Shown here: positions 42,018-51,937 of the stretch, piece after piece
How the letters are laid out: each line of letters opens with the position of its first letter
How positions within the stretch are numbered: position 1 is the stretch's first letter
Assembly: GCA_963575745.1 (NCBI GenBank)
Contig: CAUYUJ010012780.1
Coordinates: 898,002-962,001, forward strand
Length of the DNA: 64,000 bases
Source of the DNA: Prorocentrum cordatum
Taxonomy: Eukaryota; Sar; Dinophyceae; Prorocentrales; Prorocentraceae
Reading direction: 5' to 3'
Program-made: the position numbers and the translations under genes
The notes under the pieces: model-generated
What the model was told of the DNA's origin: nothing
Databases searched by the model: none
What the model saw: the letters and a program-made list of their open reading frames with translations, nothing else

Positions 42018-42230
42018 TTGCCTGCAGCATCGTCACCATCATCGTCACCACCCTCACCCCCACCCCCATTACCATCACCATCACCATCACCGTCACCATC
42101 ACAATCACCGTCACCACCGCCACCATCATCAGCATTATCAGCATCAGCATCAGCATCAGCATCAGCATCAGCATCAGCATCAGCATCAGCATCAGCATCA
42201 GCATCAGCATCATCATCATCATCGTCATCG

Positions 42231-42284
<54 letters not shown>

Positions 42285-42420
42285 CCATCGTAATCATCAT
42301 CGTAATCATCCTCGTCATCATCATTATCGTCGTCGTCGTCACCACCATCCTCCTCCTCCTCCTCCTCCTCCTGATCATCATCCCCACCCTCATCCTCATC
42401 CTCCTCATCATCATTGCCAC

Positions 42421-42480
<60 letters not shown>

Positions 42481-42746
42481 GATCATCATCATCATCATCA
42501 TCATGATCATCATCATCATCATCATCATATTCATCATCATCACCATCATCATCATCATCAGCATCACCATCATCAACATCATCATCAACATCAGCATCAC
42601 CATCATCACCAGCATCATCATCATTCTCACCACTGTCATCAACATCATCATCACCCTCATCATCATCACGATCGTCATCATCCTCAACATACTCATCATC
42701 ATCATCATCATCATCATCGTCATCATCATCATCGTCATCATCATCG

Positions 42747-42791
<45 letters not shown>

Positions 42792-42815
42792 CCATCATCA
42801 ACATCATCACTGCCC
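42018..42815. repeat. (ATC)n/(CAGCAT)n complex microsatellite
   Basis: About 800 bp of CATCAT, CATCAG, CGTCAT and CACCAT repeats. Very long Ile/Val, Met or Asp frames across it are artefacts of an interruption-free trinucleotide repeat. Confidence 0.97.
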
Positions 42816-42904
42816 GCATCGTTCACGTGTTCCCCTACGTGTGGCCTTGCGCCCATCCTGCCACTGTGCCTGATGTAAATCAGAAACCTCGTGTATGCCT
42901 GTTG

Positions 42905-43230
42905 GTAGCCTCTGGGCGACCGCATGGAGGCACTCCTGTAGCCTCTTGGGGGGCGATTCGGGGCCTTTGGGGCTCTCTGTTAGGCATCTGGGGAGCCTCC
43001 TCGTGGGTCCTCTTGAAGGTTGTCTCGGGAGCTTTCTGGAGGTTTCGAGGGTCCGCTCGGGGCGGAGGCCTCCAAATGGCATGTCTGTCGGAGTTCTCCT
43101 CTGGGGCCGCTCTCGGGGCCTTCTTGAGGCCGTCTTGGGCGGTCTTGGGCGCCTCCTGGGCTCTCTCGGGGCTCTCTTGGGCGCCTCCTGAGGCCCTCTC
43201 GGGCTGCCTTGGAGCGGTCTTGTGGGCCTT
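42905..43230 (+). repeat. Phased TTGGG array with M2-like box
   Basis: GGGGCGGAGGCCTCCAAATGG at about 43056 sits in the M2 position. Units to 43230. Confidence 0.75.
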
Positions 43231-43264
43231 TCGGGCCAGAGATGGGGTTCGCATCCCGCCCCCT

Positions 43265-43690
43265 CTCCTACTTCGGCACACCTCTCACACGGAGCGTGAA
43301 CCACATGGATCTCTACCTGCGGCCCCAGAGGCAAAGTTCGCACTGCGCCCCCCCCCCCCTCCGCCCCTGGCCACTGCGGAACACCCCATCACCCGGATCG
43401 TGCCCACAAGGAGCACTACCTGAAGGCCCAGAGACAAGGTTCGTACAATACAATGCCCCCCCGCCTATGTCGGCACACCCGTCACACAAATCATGCCCCA
43501 GAAGGAGCTTCACCTGTGGGATCAATGGGCAGCTTCGCATGGCGTTCCCCCGTCCATTTCAGAACATCCCTCGCACGGGTCGTGCCAGGAGGAGGTCCAC
43601 CTGCGGCGTCAAAGGGTTTTTTGCGCGGTGGCATCCAAACTCATTCGGCACACCCTGCACGCGGATCGTGCCTCACAAGGAGTCCAGCGC
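43265..43690 (+). repeat. Five-copy degenerate tandem repeat, about 93 bp
   Basis: Copies begin CGGCACACCNNTCACACGGA near 43271, 43376, 43468, 43558 and 43652. Each has a CCTGCGGCCCCAGAGGCAA-like part. It weakly resembles the 73-bp unit at 40355 (CACCCCTCACGCNGATC). Confidence 0.75.
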
Positions 43691-43869
43691 ACCCGTGCAC
43701 GCGTGCTCCGCAGCAGCCATCTTTCCGCATTGCCCCGCGGCGCGCAGTGTATGAAGAGAGACCCGCGCCCTGAGCGAAGACAATTTGGCCTCCTGCAGGG
43801 GCCCTCCCAGGGCGCATCTTGGAGTCTTCGTGGGACGTTTTCGTGGCCTGGCCTCTTGAGCCGTCTTGT

Positions 43870-44448
43870 TCGCGCGTCTGCGGCCTTGTCAGTCCGCTCT
43901 GGTCGCTTCTAGCCTCTGGAGCTGTTTGGGCGGCGGGGAAAAGGTCAAGGAGGCCCAGGAGGCCCCGCACGGGGTCAACAATGACGTGGGCCAGGGGGGG
44001 GATCCGGGAGGGTGTCTGGGCCTTGGCCCCATGGCCCCTGGTACCCCAGCACTGATAATTTGTGTGTACATGTATATAGTTATATATATACATATATAGC
44101 TGCATATATATGTATGTATGTATATAAGTGTATGTATGTATACATCTATATATAAATATATATGTTTTTTAATAATAATAAAAAAAAAAAAACAAAAAAA
44201 AATCGCGCGCGCTGGGTCATCTGGGGGGTTCTCCGTGCTTCCTCTGGGAGGCATCTGGGGGGCATTCGGGCGTCTGCGGCCCTGTCAGGCCGCTCTGGTC
44301 GCTTCTAGCCTCTGGAGCTGTTTGGGCGGCGGGGGAAAGGCCCAGGAGGCCCATGAGGCCCCGCACGGGGTGAAACATGCCGTGGGCCAGGGGGGGATCC
44401 GGGAGGGTGTCTGGGCCTGGGCACCAGGGCCCCTGGTCCCCAGAACCA
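43870..44448 (+). repeat. 180-bp direct duplication around an AT-rich block
   Basis: 43870-44047 and 44266-44448 share GCGTCTGCGGCCNTGTCAG, CGCTCTGGTCGCTTCTAGCC, TCTGGAGCTGTTTGGGCGGC, CCCCGCACGGGGT, GGGGGGATCCGGGAGGGTGT. Between them lie (TA)n at 44060-44160 and an A-rich stretch to 44200. Confidence 0.88.
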
Positions 44449-44559
44449 TCGCGCGCGCTTCGCGCGCGCTCAGATTCCAGCCCAGGGCGGGGGGGCGCTG
44501 GACGATCTTGGACGTCGCTATCAAGCACAGGCGCGCGACGGCATCTGAGGAGCTTCTGG

Positions 44560-46160
44560 GGTGTTCCGCATGCTTCGTCAACTGGCTGTTGGAGGCACCT
44601 CTTGGGTGCTTCTTGGGGGGGCGTCTGAGGGTCCCTTGGGGGCATCGGTTCTGCAATCTGAAGCCGTCATTGGCCGTCTTGGCTGCGTGGAGCCCGACTT
44701 GAGGCCACCTGCGGCCAGATTGAGGCAATCCGGAAGCCTCCCGGGGGCCTCCTGGAAGCAGTTTTGACGCATCGAGGGCACTCTTGGGCTATTTTAAAAC
44801 CTCTTGGACGTCTCCTAGGGGCCTTTTGGGCCCTCGGGAAGCTTTTGGCGTCCTCGTCGGACCACTTGAGGGCCTCTTGCGGCCTCCTGTGGGTCTTTTG
44901 GAGGGAACGCTCTGCTGTTGGGTCGCGTTTCCCTTCTTGGGCCTCTCTTGGGGCTCTTGGGGCCCTCTCGGGCCGTCTTGGGCGCCTCAAGCACCGTCTT
45001 GGGGCCCTCGCGGGCCGTCTTGGGGCCCTCTTGGAGGCCTCTTCCTCTATATTGGAACAGTATTGGAAGCCTCTGGGGCCGTCTTGGAGCATCGGGCTGC
45101 TAAAAGGCCGAAACAATTGAAACCCGTCAAAGCCCAATCGTAAAACAATGAGTTGTGCCTCTTGGGGCCACCTTGGGAGATCTCTTGGAACCCCGTCGGC
45201 CCTCTTGGGAGCTTCTTGGGGGCCTCTTGGATCCGATTGGGGGCCTCTTGGGACTTCCCGAGAACCTCTCGGGGTAGAAAGCTCGGATTCTCGTTTCGTG
45301 CTTCCCTTCTTGGGCCTCTCTTGGGGCCGTCTTGGGGCCCTCTCGGGCCGTCTTGGGCGCCTCAGGCACCGCCTTGGGGCCCTCGTGGGCCGCCCAGGGC
45401 CCTCTTGGAAGCCTCTTCGCTATCTTGGAGCTGTCTTGGAGACCTCTTCCTCCTCCTCGTCCCCCTTCTCCTCCTCCTCCCACTCCAGCTCTCTCTCCTC
45501 CTGATCTCCTCCTCCTCCTGCAGCGTGTTCCGGAAGGCTCCCGCCGGAACATGCTGTGCACAAGTGCTGTCACTGCTCCCGCCACCGTGCCCTGGGTGGT
45601 GGGTCAGAGGCCTCATGGGTGTTGGTTTGGATCTCGTGGTTGGCCTGTCGGGGACGTCGTGAAGGCAGTTTCGCAGCTTCTCGGTAGCCGTTTTGGGACC
45701 GTTGTGGGGCCTCCTCGGGGCTGTTTTGTGGCCTTTTTAGGCCTCGTTTGGGCCTCCTGGGTGCCTCTTGGGGCCTCCTGGGGCCTCTTGGGGGCTCCTT
45801 GGAGCCTCCTGGGGCACTCTTCAAGCCAGAGGGTCGAATTTTGGAGTCGTGGTCACCCTCTTGGGCGCATGTTGGGGCCATCTTGGGGCTCTGTTGGACG
45901 GTCTTGGGCGACTCTGGGGCCGTCTTGGGGCCCTCTTGGGCCGGCTTGGGGCGCTCTTGGGGGCCTATTGAGCCGTCTTGGAACGTCGGACAGCCGAAAA
46001 GGCTGGAACGCTAAAATCGTTCGAAAACCTTCGTAAACATTGACGATTTTGGCCTCCTGAAGTGCTCTGGAGAGGCGTCTTGAAGCGTCGTGGAGTGCCT
46101 TGGGGGGCCTCTCGGGCCGTCTTGGGCCTATCTTGGGCGTCCTGGAGCGGTCTTTCGTCC
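44560..46160 (+). repeat. Phased TTGGG arrays with several M2 and M1 boxes
   Basis: M2-like boxes are at about 44895, 45272 and 45830. M1 boxes are at about 45083-45150 and 45985-46060 (GTCGGACAGCCGAAAAGGC, GCTAAAATCGTTCGAAAACC, ATTGACGATTTTGGCC). A CCT tract at 45443-45520 and a non-array segment at 45520-45680 interrupt. Confidence 0.82.
45295..46154 (+). repeat. Segmental duplication, copy 1 (copy 2 at 47413-48251)
   Basis: About 0.85 kb repeated in direct orientation 2.1 kb downstream with few differences. Shared unique segments include GTGTTCCGGAAGGCTCCCGC, TGTGCACAAGTGCTGTCACT and GGCCTGTCGGGGACGTCGTG. Confidence 0.92.
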
Positions 46161-47182
46161 GGAACGCGCTTGGGCAAGCGCTGGGTTTGGGGAAGGCGAT
46201 TGGGAACCGTTCAGGCAGTTTGAGATGCTCGGGGCAAGAGGCGGAAGCCATCCTCATAAGACATGCAGTCTTCCTGGAGTCCGCCGGAACGCCTGGAATG
46301 ATCACGCGCTGCGGTTTCCCATGCCAACGTCCTCGGACGTGGGCGCCCTGCCACGAGCGCGTTCCGGGAAGATGCTCCCGGAACGCGCTGAAAAGATCTC
46401 GAGGCTCCCAGGTGGCCTCCAAGAGACCCCAAGAAGTCTGATAGGTATCACGGTACGGCCACCAGAGGCCAAAGTCGTATATGCTCAATGGTCTTTTCAA
46501 TGTTTTTGGCTTCTCGCGTTTTCGAGCTTCCAACGGTCCAAGAGCGCCGAAGAGCCTCCCAATACCGGCCCAAGACTACCCAAGAGACCCTCAGGACGGC
46601 CCCAAGACAGGCCAAGAAGGCTCCAAGACTGCCGACGAGGCGCCCAGCACAGCCCCAGACCACCCCAGAACAGGCCCAAAATGGGCCCAAGAGCGGGAGC
46701 AGGAGGCTTCCAGAGACCTCCGAGAGGCCTCCGGGACCCCCCAGAGGCCCAGCCCCCAACACACACCCCATCATGGAGAGGCCCCAAAGAGACCCCGACG
46801 AGGCTCCAAGAACAGCCCAAGAGAGCTGCGAGAGCCGTCCCGAGAGAGCCCAAAGAGGGCAAAATCGTTGATTTCCCATGGTTTTTCATATGTTTTTCGC
46901 CGTCTCACGTTTTCCCGCTTCCAGCCCTCAAAGATCGAGGATTTGGGGAAAACGGAATTCAAAAAATTCTTTTTTTTTTTTTTATCAAAGTAGAACTCCT
47001 ACTCGGGGGTCCTACATATCCCCTGACTTCTGGCCAATACCGCGCCTCCCGGCTTCTTGACACGTCGCGGAGTCTCCGAAGGCCCCAAGGAATCCGGGAA
47101 TTGTGGATTTGGGTGAGATGCTCATCCATTCAGGACTCAGAACAATATGCCCGGGCCCGGGCATAATGTCCAGGCCATCCTG
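46160..47182. other. Unique DNA and a minus-orientation phased array
   Basis: 46160-46450 has no recognisable gene. 46455-46930 is a minus-orientation array with M1-like boxes at both ends (TTTTCAATGTTTTTGGCTTC and TCGTTGATTTCCCATGG). A T-run lies at 46969-46984. 46985-47182 is unique. Confidence 0.6.
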
Positions 47183-47289
47183 AGCGCGCGCTCAGGTTCT
47201 AGCCCAGGCCGGGGGGGCGCTGGACGATCTTAGACAACGCTATCAAACACAGGCGCGCGACGACATCTGAGGAGCTTCTGGGGTGTTCC

Positions 47290-48420
47290 GCATGCTTCGT
47301 CAACTGGCTGTTGGAGGCACCTCTTGGGTGCTTCTTGGGGGGCGTCTGAGGGTCCCTTGGGGGCATCGGTTCTGCAATCTGAAGCCGTCATTGGCCGTCT
47401 TGGCTGCGTGGAGCGGTTCGTGTTTCCCTTCTTGGGCCTCTCTTGGGGCCGTCTTGGAGCTCTCTCGGGCCGTCTTGGGCGCCTCAAGCACCGCCTTGGG
47501 GCCCTCGTGGGCCGCCCAGGGCCCTCTTGGAAGCCTCTTCGGCTATCTTGGAGCTTTCTTGGAGGCCTCTTCCTCCTCGTCCCCCTCCTCCTCCTGATCT
47601 TCCTCCTCCTCCTCCTGCAGCGTGTTCCGGAAGGCTCCCGCAGGAATATGCTGTGCACAAGTGCTGTCACTGCTCCCGCCACCGTGCCCTGGGTGGTGGG
47701 TCGGAGGCCCCATGGGTGTTGGCTTGGATCTCGTGGTTGGCCTGTCGGGGACGTCGTGAAGGCAGTTTCGCAGCTTCTCGGTAGCCGTTTTGGGACCGTT
47801 GTGGGGCCTCCTCGGGGCTGTTTTGTGGCCTTTTTAGGCCTCGTTTGGGCCTCCTGGGTGCCTCGTGGGGTCCTCCTGGGGCCTCTTGGGGGCTCCTTGG
47901 AGCCTCCTGGGGCACTCCAAGCGGGAGGTCGAGTTTTGGAGTCGTGGTCCCCCTCTTGGGCGCATCTTGGGGCCGTCTTGGGGCTCTGTTGGGCTGTCTT
48001 GGGCGACTCTGGGGCCGTCTTGGGGCCCTCTTGGGCCGTCTTGGGGCGCTCTTGGGGGCCTATTCAGCCGTCTTGGAAAGTCGGACAGCCGAAAAGGCTG
48101 GAAGGCTAAAATCGTTCGAAAACCATCGTAAACATTGACGATTTCGGCCTCCTGAAGCGCTCTGGAGAGGAGTCTTGAAGCGTCGTGGAGTGCCTTGGGG
48201 GGCCTCTCGGGCCGTCTTGGGCCTATCTTGGGCGTGCCGGAGCGGTCTTTCGGCGACTCGGGGCCCGCTTGGGCCGTCTTGGGAGCCTCTGGAGGCCCTC
48301 CTGGACTATTTTGGACCTCCCCGGCCGCCCCGTCCTCCCATGGGGGGTCGGAGGCGGCGGCCTCTGAAGCCCAGGACGCGGAAGCCAAACACACGGAAAA
48401 ATGTGCCCCGGTACCCCCAT
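47290..48420 (+). repeat. Phased array including duplication copy 2
   Basis: Contains 47413-48251, the second copy of the 45295-46154 segment, then a block shared with 38295-38400. Box M1 is at about 48078-48155. Confidence 0.85.
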
Positions 48421-48578
48421 GGAGGGTCGGGGCAGCTGGGCTCGTCTTGGGCCGTCTTGGGCCGGTCTTGGGCCGTCTTGGGGCCCACCAGAGCCGTCAG
48501 GAGCCCCTCTTGGAGGCCTCTTGGGCTGTCTTGGGGCGTCCGCGGGGGGCCTGTGAGCCGTCGTGGAGCTTCGGAAAG

Positions 48579-48928
48579 CTGCGATCTGCGAAACTGTCGC
48601 CATTTTCGAGGCCTGCTGGGGGGCCCAGCACAGTGAGGGCCACGCGCGGATTCAAATTAGACCTCGCCATCCCTGGGGGGCTGCGATCTGCGAAACTGTC
48701 GCCATTTTCGAGGCCTGCTGGGGGGCCCAGCACAGTGAGGGCCACGGGCGGATTCAAATTAGACCTCGCCATCCCTGGGGGGCTGCGATCTGCGAAACTG
48801 TCGCCATTTTCGAGGCCTGCTGGGGGGCCCAGCACAGTGAGGGCCACGCGCGGATTCAAATTAGACCTCGCCATCCCTGGGGGGCTGCGATCTGCGAAAC
48901 TGTCGCCATTTTCGAGGCCTGCTGGGCT
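48579..48928 (+). repeat. 102-bp tandem repeat, 3.4 copies
   Basis: CTGCGATCTGCGAAACTGTC recurs at 48579, 48681, 48783 and 48885, exactly 102 bp apart, with CATTTTCGAGGCCTGCTGGG and GGATTCAAATTAGACCTCGC. It arose inside box M1 of the array (GGAGCTTCGGAAAGCTG). Because 102 is a multiple of 3 every frame stays open; coding is not implied. Confidence 0.95.
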
Positions 48929-48959
48929 GAAAAGGCGGGAGAGGCAACATGTGTCCAAA

Positions 48960-49530
48960 ACCTTAGTGAAATAAGCGATTTGGGCCTCTTGGGGCCCTCT
49001 GGGAGGGCCTCTTGGAGGCCTCTTGGAACGTCTTGGGGGCCTCCTGGGGCCTCTTGGGGCCCCTTTGGGGCCTCCCGGGGCCCTGTGGAGGCGGGAGGCT
49101 CGAATTTCCGGTTCGCGGTTCCCCTCTTGGGGCCGTCTTGGGCCTCTCTTCGCCCGTCTTGGGCGCGTCTTGGGCCGTCTTGGGGCCCTCCAGAGCCGTC
49201 TTGAGCCCCTCTTGGAGGCCTCTTGGGCTGTCTTGGGGCGTCCGCGGGGGGCCTGTGAGCCGTCGTGGAGCGTTGGAAAGCTGAAAAGGCGGGAAGAGCA
49301 AAATGTTTCCAAAACCTGAGTAAAATAAACTATTTTGGCCTCTTGGGGCCCTCTGGGGGGGCCTCTTGGAGGCCTCTTGGAGCGTCTTGGGGGCCTCTTT
49401 GGCCGTCTTGGGCTTATCTTGGGGCCCTCTTGGCGCCCTCTTGGGCCTCTTGGAGCCAGCATGGCCTGTCGTGGAGCGCTCTTGGGGCACTCTTGGGCCG
49501 CCTGGGCTGCTCCAGGGAGGCTCCAGGCCC
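48960..49530 (+). repeat. Phased TTGGG array with M2 and M1
   Basis: M2 at about 49088-49130 (GGCGGGAGGCTCGAATTTCC, GGTTCGCG) and M1 at about 49262-49337 (GTTGGAAAGCTGAAAAGGCG, AAAATGTTTCCAAAACC), 175 bp apart. Confidence 0.85.
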
Positions 49531-49534
49531 CCCC

Positions 49535-49592
49535 CGTCCCGCCATGGGGGGTCGAGGCACCTGTCCTGGGGCCCCCGGCCTCGCCCCCAGGG

Positions 49593-49624
<32 letters not shown>

Positions 49625-49670
49625 ATATAGAAGTGTATATATATATATATATATATGTGTCTATATGTAT
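49535..49670 (+). repeat. Array boundary motif then (TA)n
   Basis: CGCCATGGGGGGTCGAGGCA, GGGGCCCCCGGCCTC, CCCCAGGGATATATATATA. Third clear copy of the boundary seen at 8621 and 38450. Confidence 0.85.
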
Positions 49671-49679
49671 ATACTAGAT

Positions 49680-51220
49680 TCACATTACATCCACTTGAGC
49701 AGGCAGGCGCAGAAGGCCGCGCACAAGAAGCCTTGAGAAATCTGCGGTGCACTCGTGCTGTTCGGGCGACCATCGAGGTCGCTCCTTGTATAAAACAGGG
49801 CTGTGGCCCCGCCTCGCCAGAGGCTGTAAACGTTGGTCCTCAGCCGCCCAAAAAAATCCGTGCGATCATTCGGCCAGAGAGCAGGCGAACAAGCTGGGGC
49901 GCCGATCGCGCCACCTCCTTCTCCTCCACCCACCTCCTCCTCTCGTGGACCTCCTCCCACCACCATCAGCCGATGCGCCAAAGGGGCACGAAATTGTTAA
50001 TGCTCTCTATCAATGTGTACAGGCGGGTGGCCCCCGTACCGACTACGTCCCTGTCCCCTCCCCCACCACACTTTCTCCCCCCCCCCACCGGATCGCCCTG
50101 CCAAGCCCACCCCCCGTCCCTCCATACAATTGCAAAGCGATGGGGCCCAACTCTGCAGCGTAGCTCTCCGCGGCAGGGAATCCTACCTGATCTGAAGGCT
50201 ACAACTGCAAGGCCCAGCCCCAGGATGGCGAGCAACTGAGCAATACGCAAATGGCTTCAAGAGCTCCACGCAAGGGTCCGGACGGGCCAGAACGGCCCCC
50301 CAGACGCTCCAAGAGGGTTCCACGACGCCCCCCCAAAAAGGCCGGAAGACACAAAGAAAATGTGATTCTCTTGGAGTCATCCTGGGGCCCCCTCGGGCTG
50401 CCCTTGGGCCCTCTTAGGCGACGTTGGCATAGCCTTGGGCTTTCTGAACTAAAACCTTGTTGGTCTGGAGCAACATGCAGCAAGCAATGCCTGCGGTGCG
50501 AACGGCAATGGGCCCCCCCTGCTATGTGCGGGTGTATCCCACTGCCATCTCACATTTCTGCAGAAAGCTACGCGCCTGGTAGGTTTATCAGGTCTGGTGC
50601 GGCTGCAACTGCATCCTGGGTGAGGGCTGCCGTTGCCCAGGTTGGGGATTGCGGCTGCATAACCTGCTCTGGACAGACAATACCCGACTGAACCAGTAGG
50701 GAACCTTGCTCCACGATGCACGTGTCGCGCTGTCCGCCCTCAGTCGCAGCAGTGTCCAGAGAAGCACGGGGCACATAGAAAGAACCGACGGTCTGACACT
50801 TAGGTCGGACGACGGAAAGAGCGACTCCACACGTAAGGCTTATCAAGAGTCTCGCGAGCCATCGTAAGGGGAACGGAGGGACGCAGGAAAGGGAAGACGG
50901 GAGGCGGGATAAAGCAGCAAGGAGGAAGAAGAGAGGAGAGAGGATAAACTGGGAAAGAGGGTCTTCGAATGCGGAGGAGCCGAGGCATGTCTTGCACAAG
51001 GTCTCTCGTAGCGGCCTTCACGAATGCTGTGAAGGGTGGGCGCTGATGTGCGCAGAAGTCTCAGAAGACCTGTAAAACAGACTACAGGCATGCTGGGGGA
51101 GAGGACCCACGCAGCAACCTGCAGGCTGTGGCTTGAATGGCAACCAGATGCTGCCGCACAACGCCCCGAGGTTCATATTACATCGAGTGGTGATTGACGG
51201 AAGGAGTGCTGACATGAATT
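49680..51220. other. Unique DNA with the second copy of the 39250 module
   Basis: The module copy lies at 50385-50570; short array fragments in both orientations flank it (50240-50340 minus, 50360-50440 plus). No protein domain is recognised in the rest. Confidence 0.5.
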
Positions 51221-51224
51221 TGCC

Positions 51225-51520
51225 TCAACGGCGGGCACCTTTTCGAGCTTCGTTGTCGACGGCGTCAAGAACTGCAACCTCCTTAATTGGTATTTGTGCT
51301 AACTGGCTGGGATGCTGGCATATCTCCGCCCAGCACCTCTGCCTATGGGAATGGCAGAGGTGGCCGAGCAGGGCAAGGCGAGTCCTATAGACAGTCTTGC
51401 AGACTGGGCAGGCGCCGCTCGCAGCAACGGAAAATCTTTGAGGGCGCCGTGCTTGATCCGGCGGTGCTGTGCGAGCTGCTTGTGGGTGTGCAAAGCCACG
51501 CCGCAAGCATCGCATCGAAA
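51225..51520 (-). pseudogene. Two C2H2 zinc fingers split by a frameshift
   Basis: On the minus strand FRCDACGVALHTHKQLAQHR then RIKH (51514-51440) is a C-x2-C-x12-H-x4-H finger. After a shift near 51425-51440, ACPVCKTVYRTRLALLGHLC then HSH (51410-51340) is a second. Paired fingers of this kind, the second with an extended HLxxxxxC end, are common at the C terminus of dinoflagellate retroelement-like proteins and also in DNA-binding proteins. No polymerase lies upstream, so this is a fragment, in the same orientation as the PAS gene 400 bp away. The frame after the second finger continues for about 30 residues to 51225. Confidence 0.6.
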
Positions 51521-51937
51521 CTTCCGACTCGCACCACCATCCTCCAAGCTAGCGGCCCGAACGTCGCAAAACGAATCGGAGAAGTGTACGCGATCATGTA
51601 TGTTCCTGATGTTTCTGAGCGGTGTCGGAGGCCTCGCAGGCCGTGCAAGAGTGTGCATGCAGCGCGGGGCGGAGATCAACGGAGAAATGCCCATGTGGAG
51701 AGAGTCAGGGAGGTGGAGGAGAAGTTGGCCTCGGAGGGAGAGGAGAAAGACGGAAGGAAGGGGAATCAGGCTGGTGAGGCGCGGGCGCCTCTATAGAAAA
51801 GCTCTCAGGCTCGCGTGAGGGCGGGCGGGCCCCCTAGATTGGCACAATGTGCCGTTTTTGTTCCTCCTCGTCCTCCTTTTCTTCCTTCTCTTCCTCCTCC
51901 ATATCCCCGTCCTCCACTCCCCAGCCAACACTGCAAG

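Noticed and set aside
42018-42925. Very long open frames over the (ATC)n tract, and similar frames at 3005-4130, 5240-6530, 7247-8032, 35230-36080 and 27554-27922
   Set aside because: They exist because a trinucleotide repeat lacks stops in several frames. Composition is one or two residues and both strands are open at once.
48195-49204. Frames with a 34-residue repeat (AKLSPFSRPAGGPST)
   Set aside because: The 102-bp period keeps all frames open; the repeat is an expansion inside non-coding array sequence.
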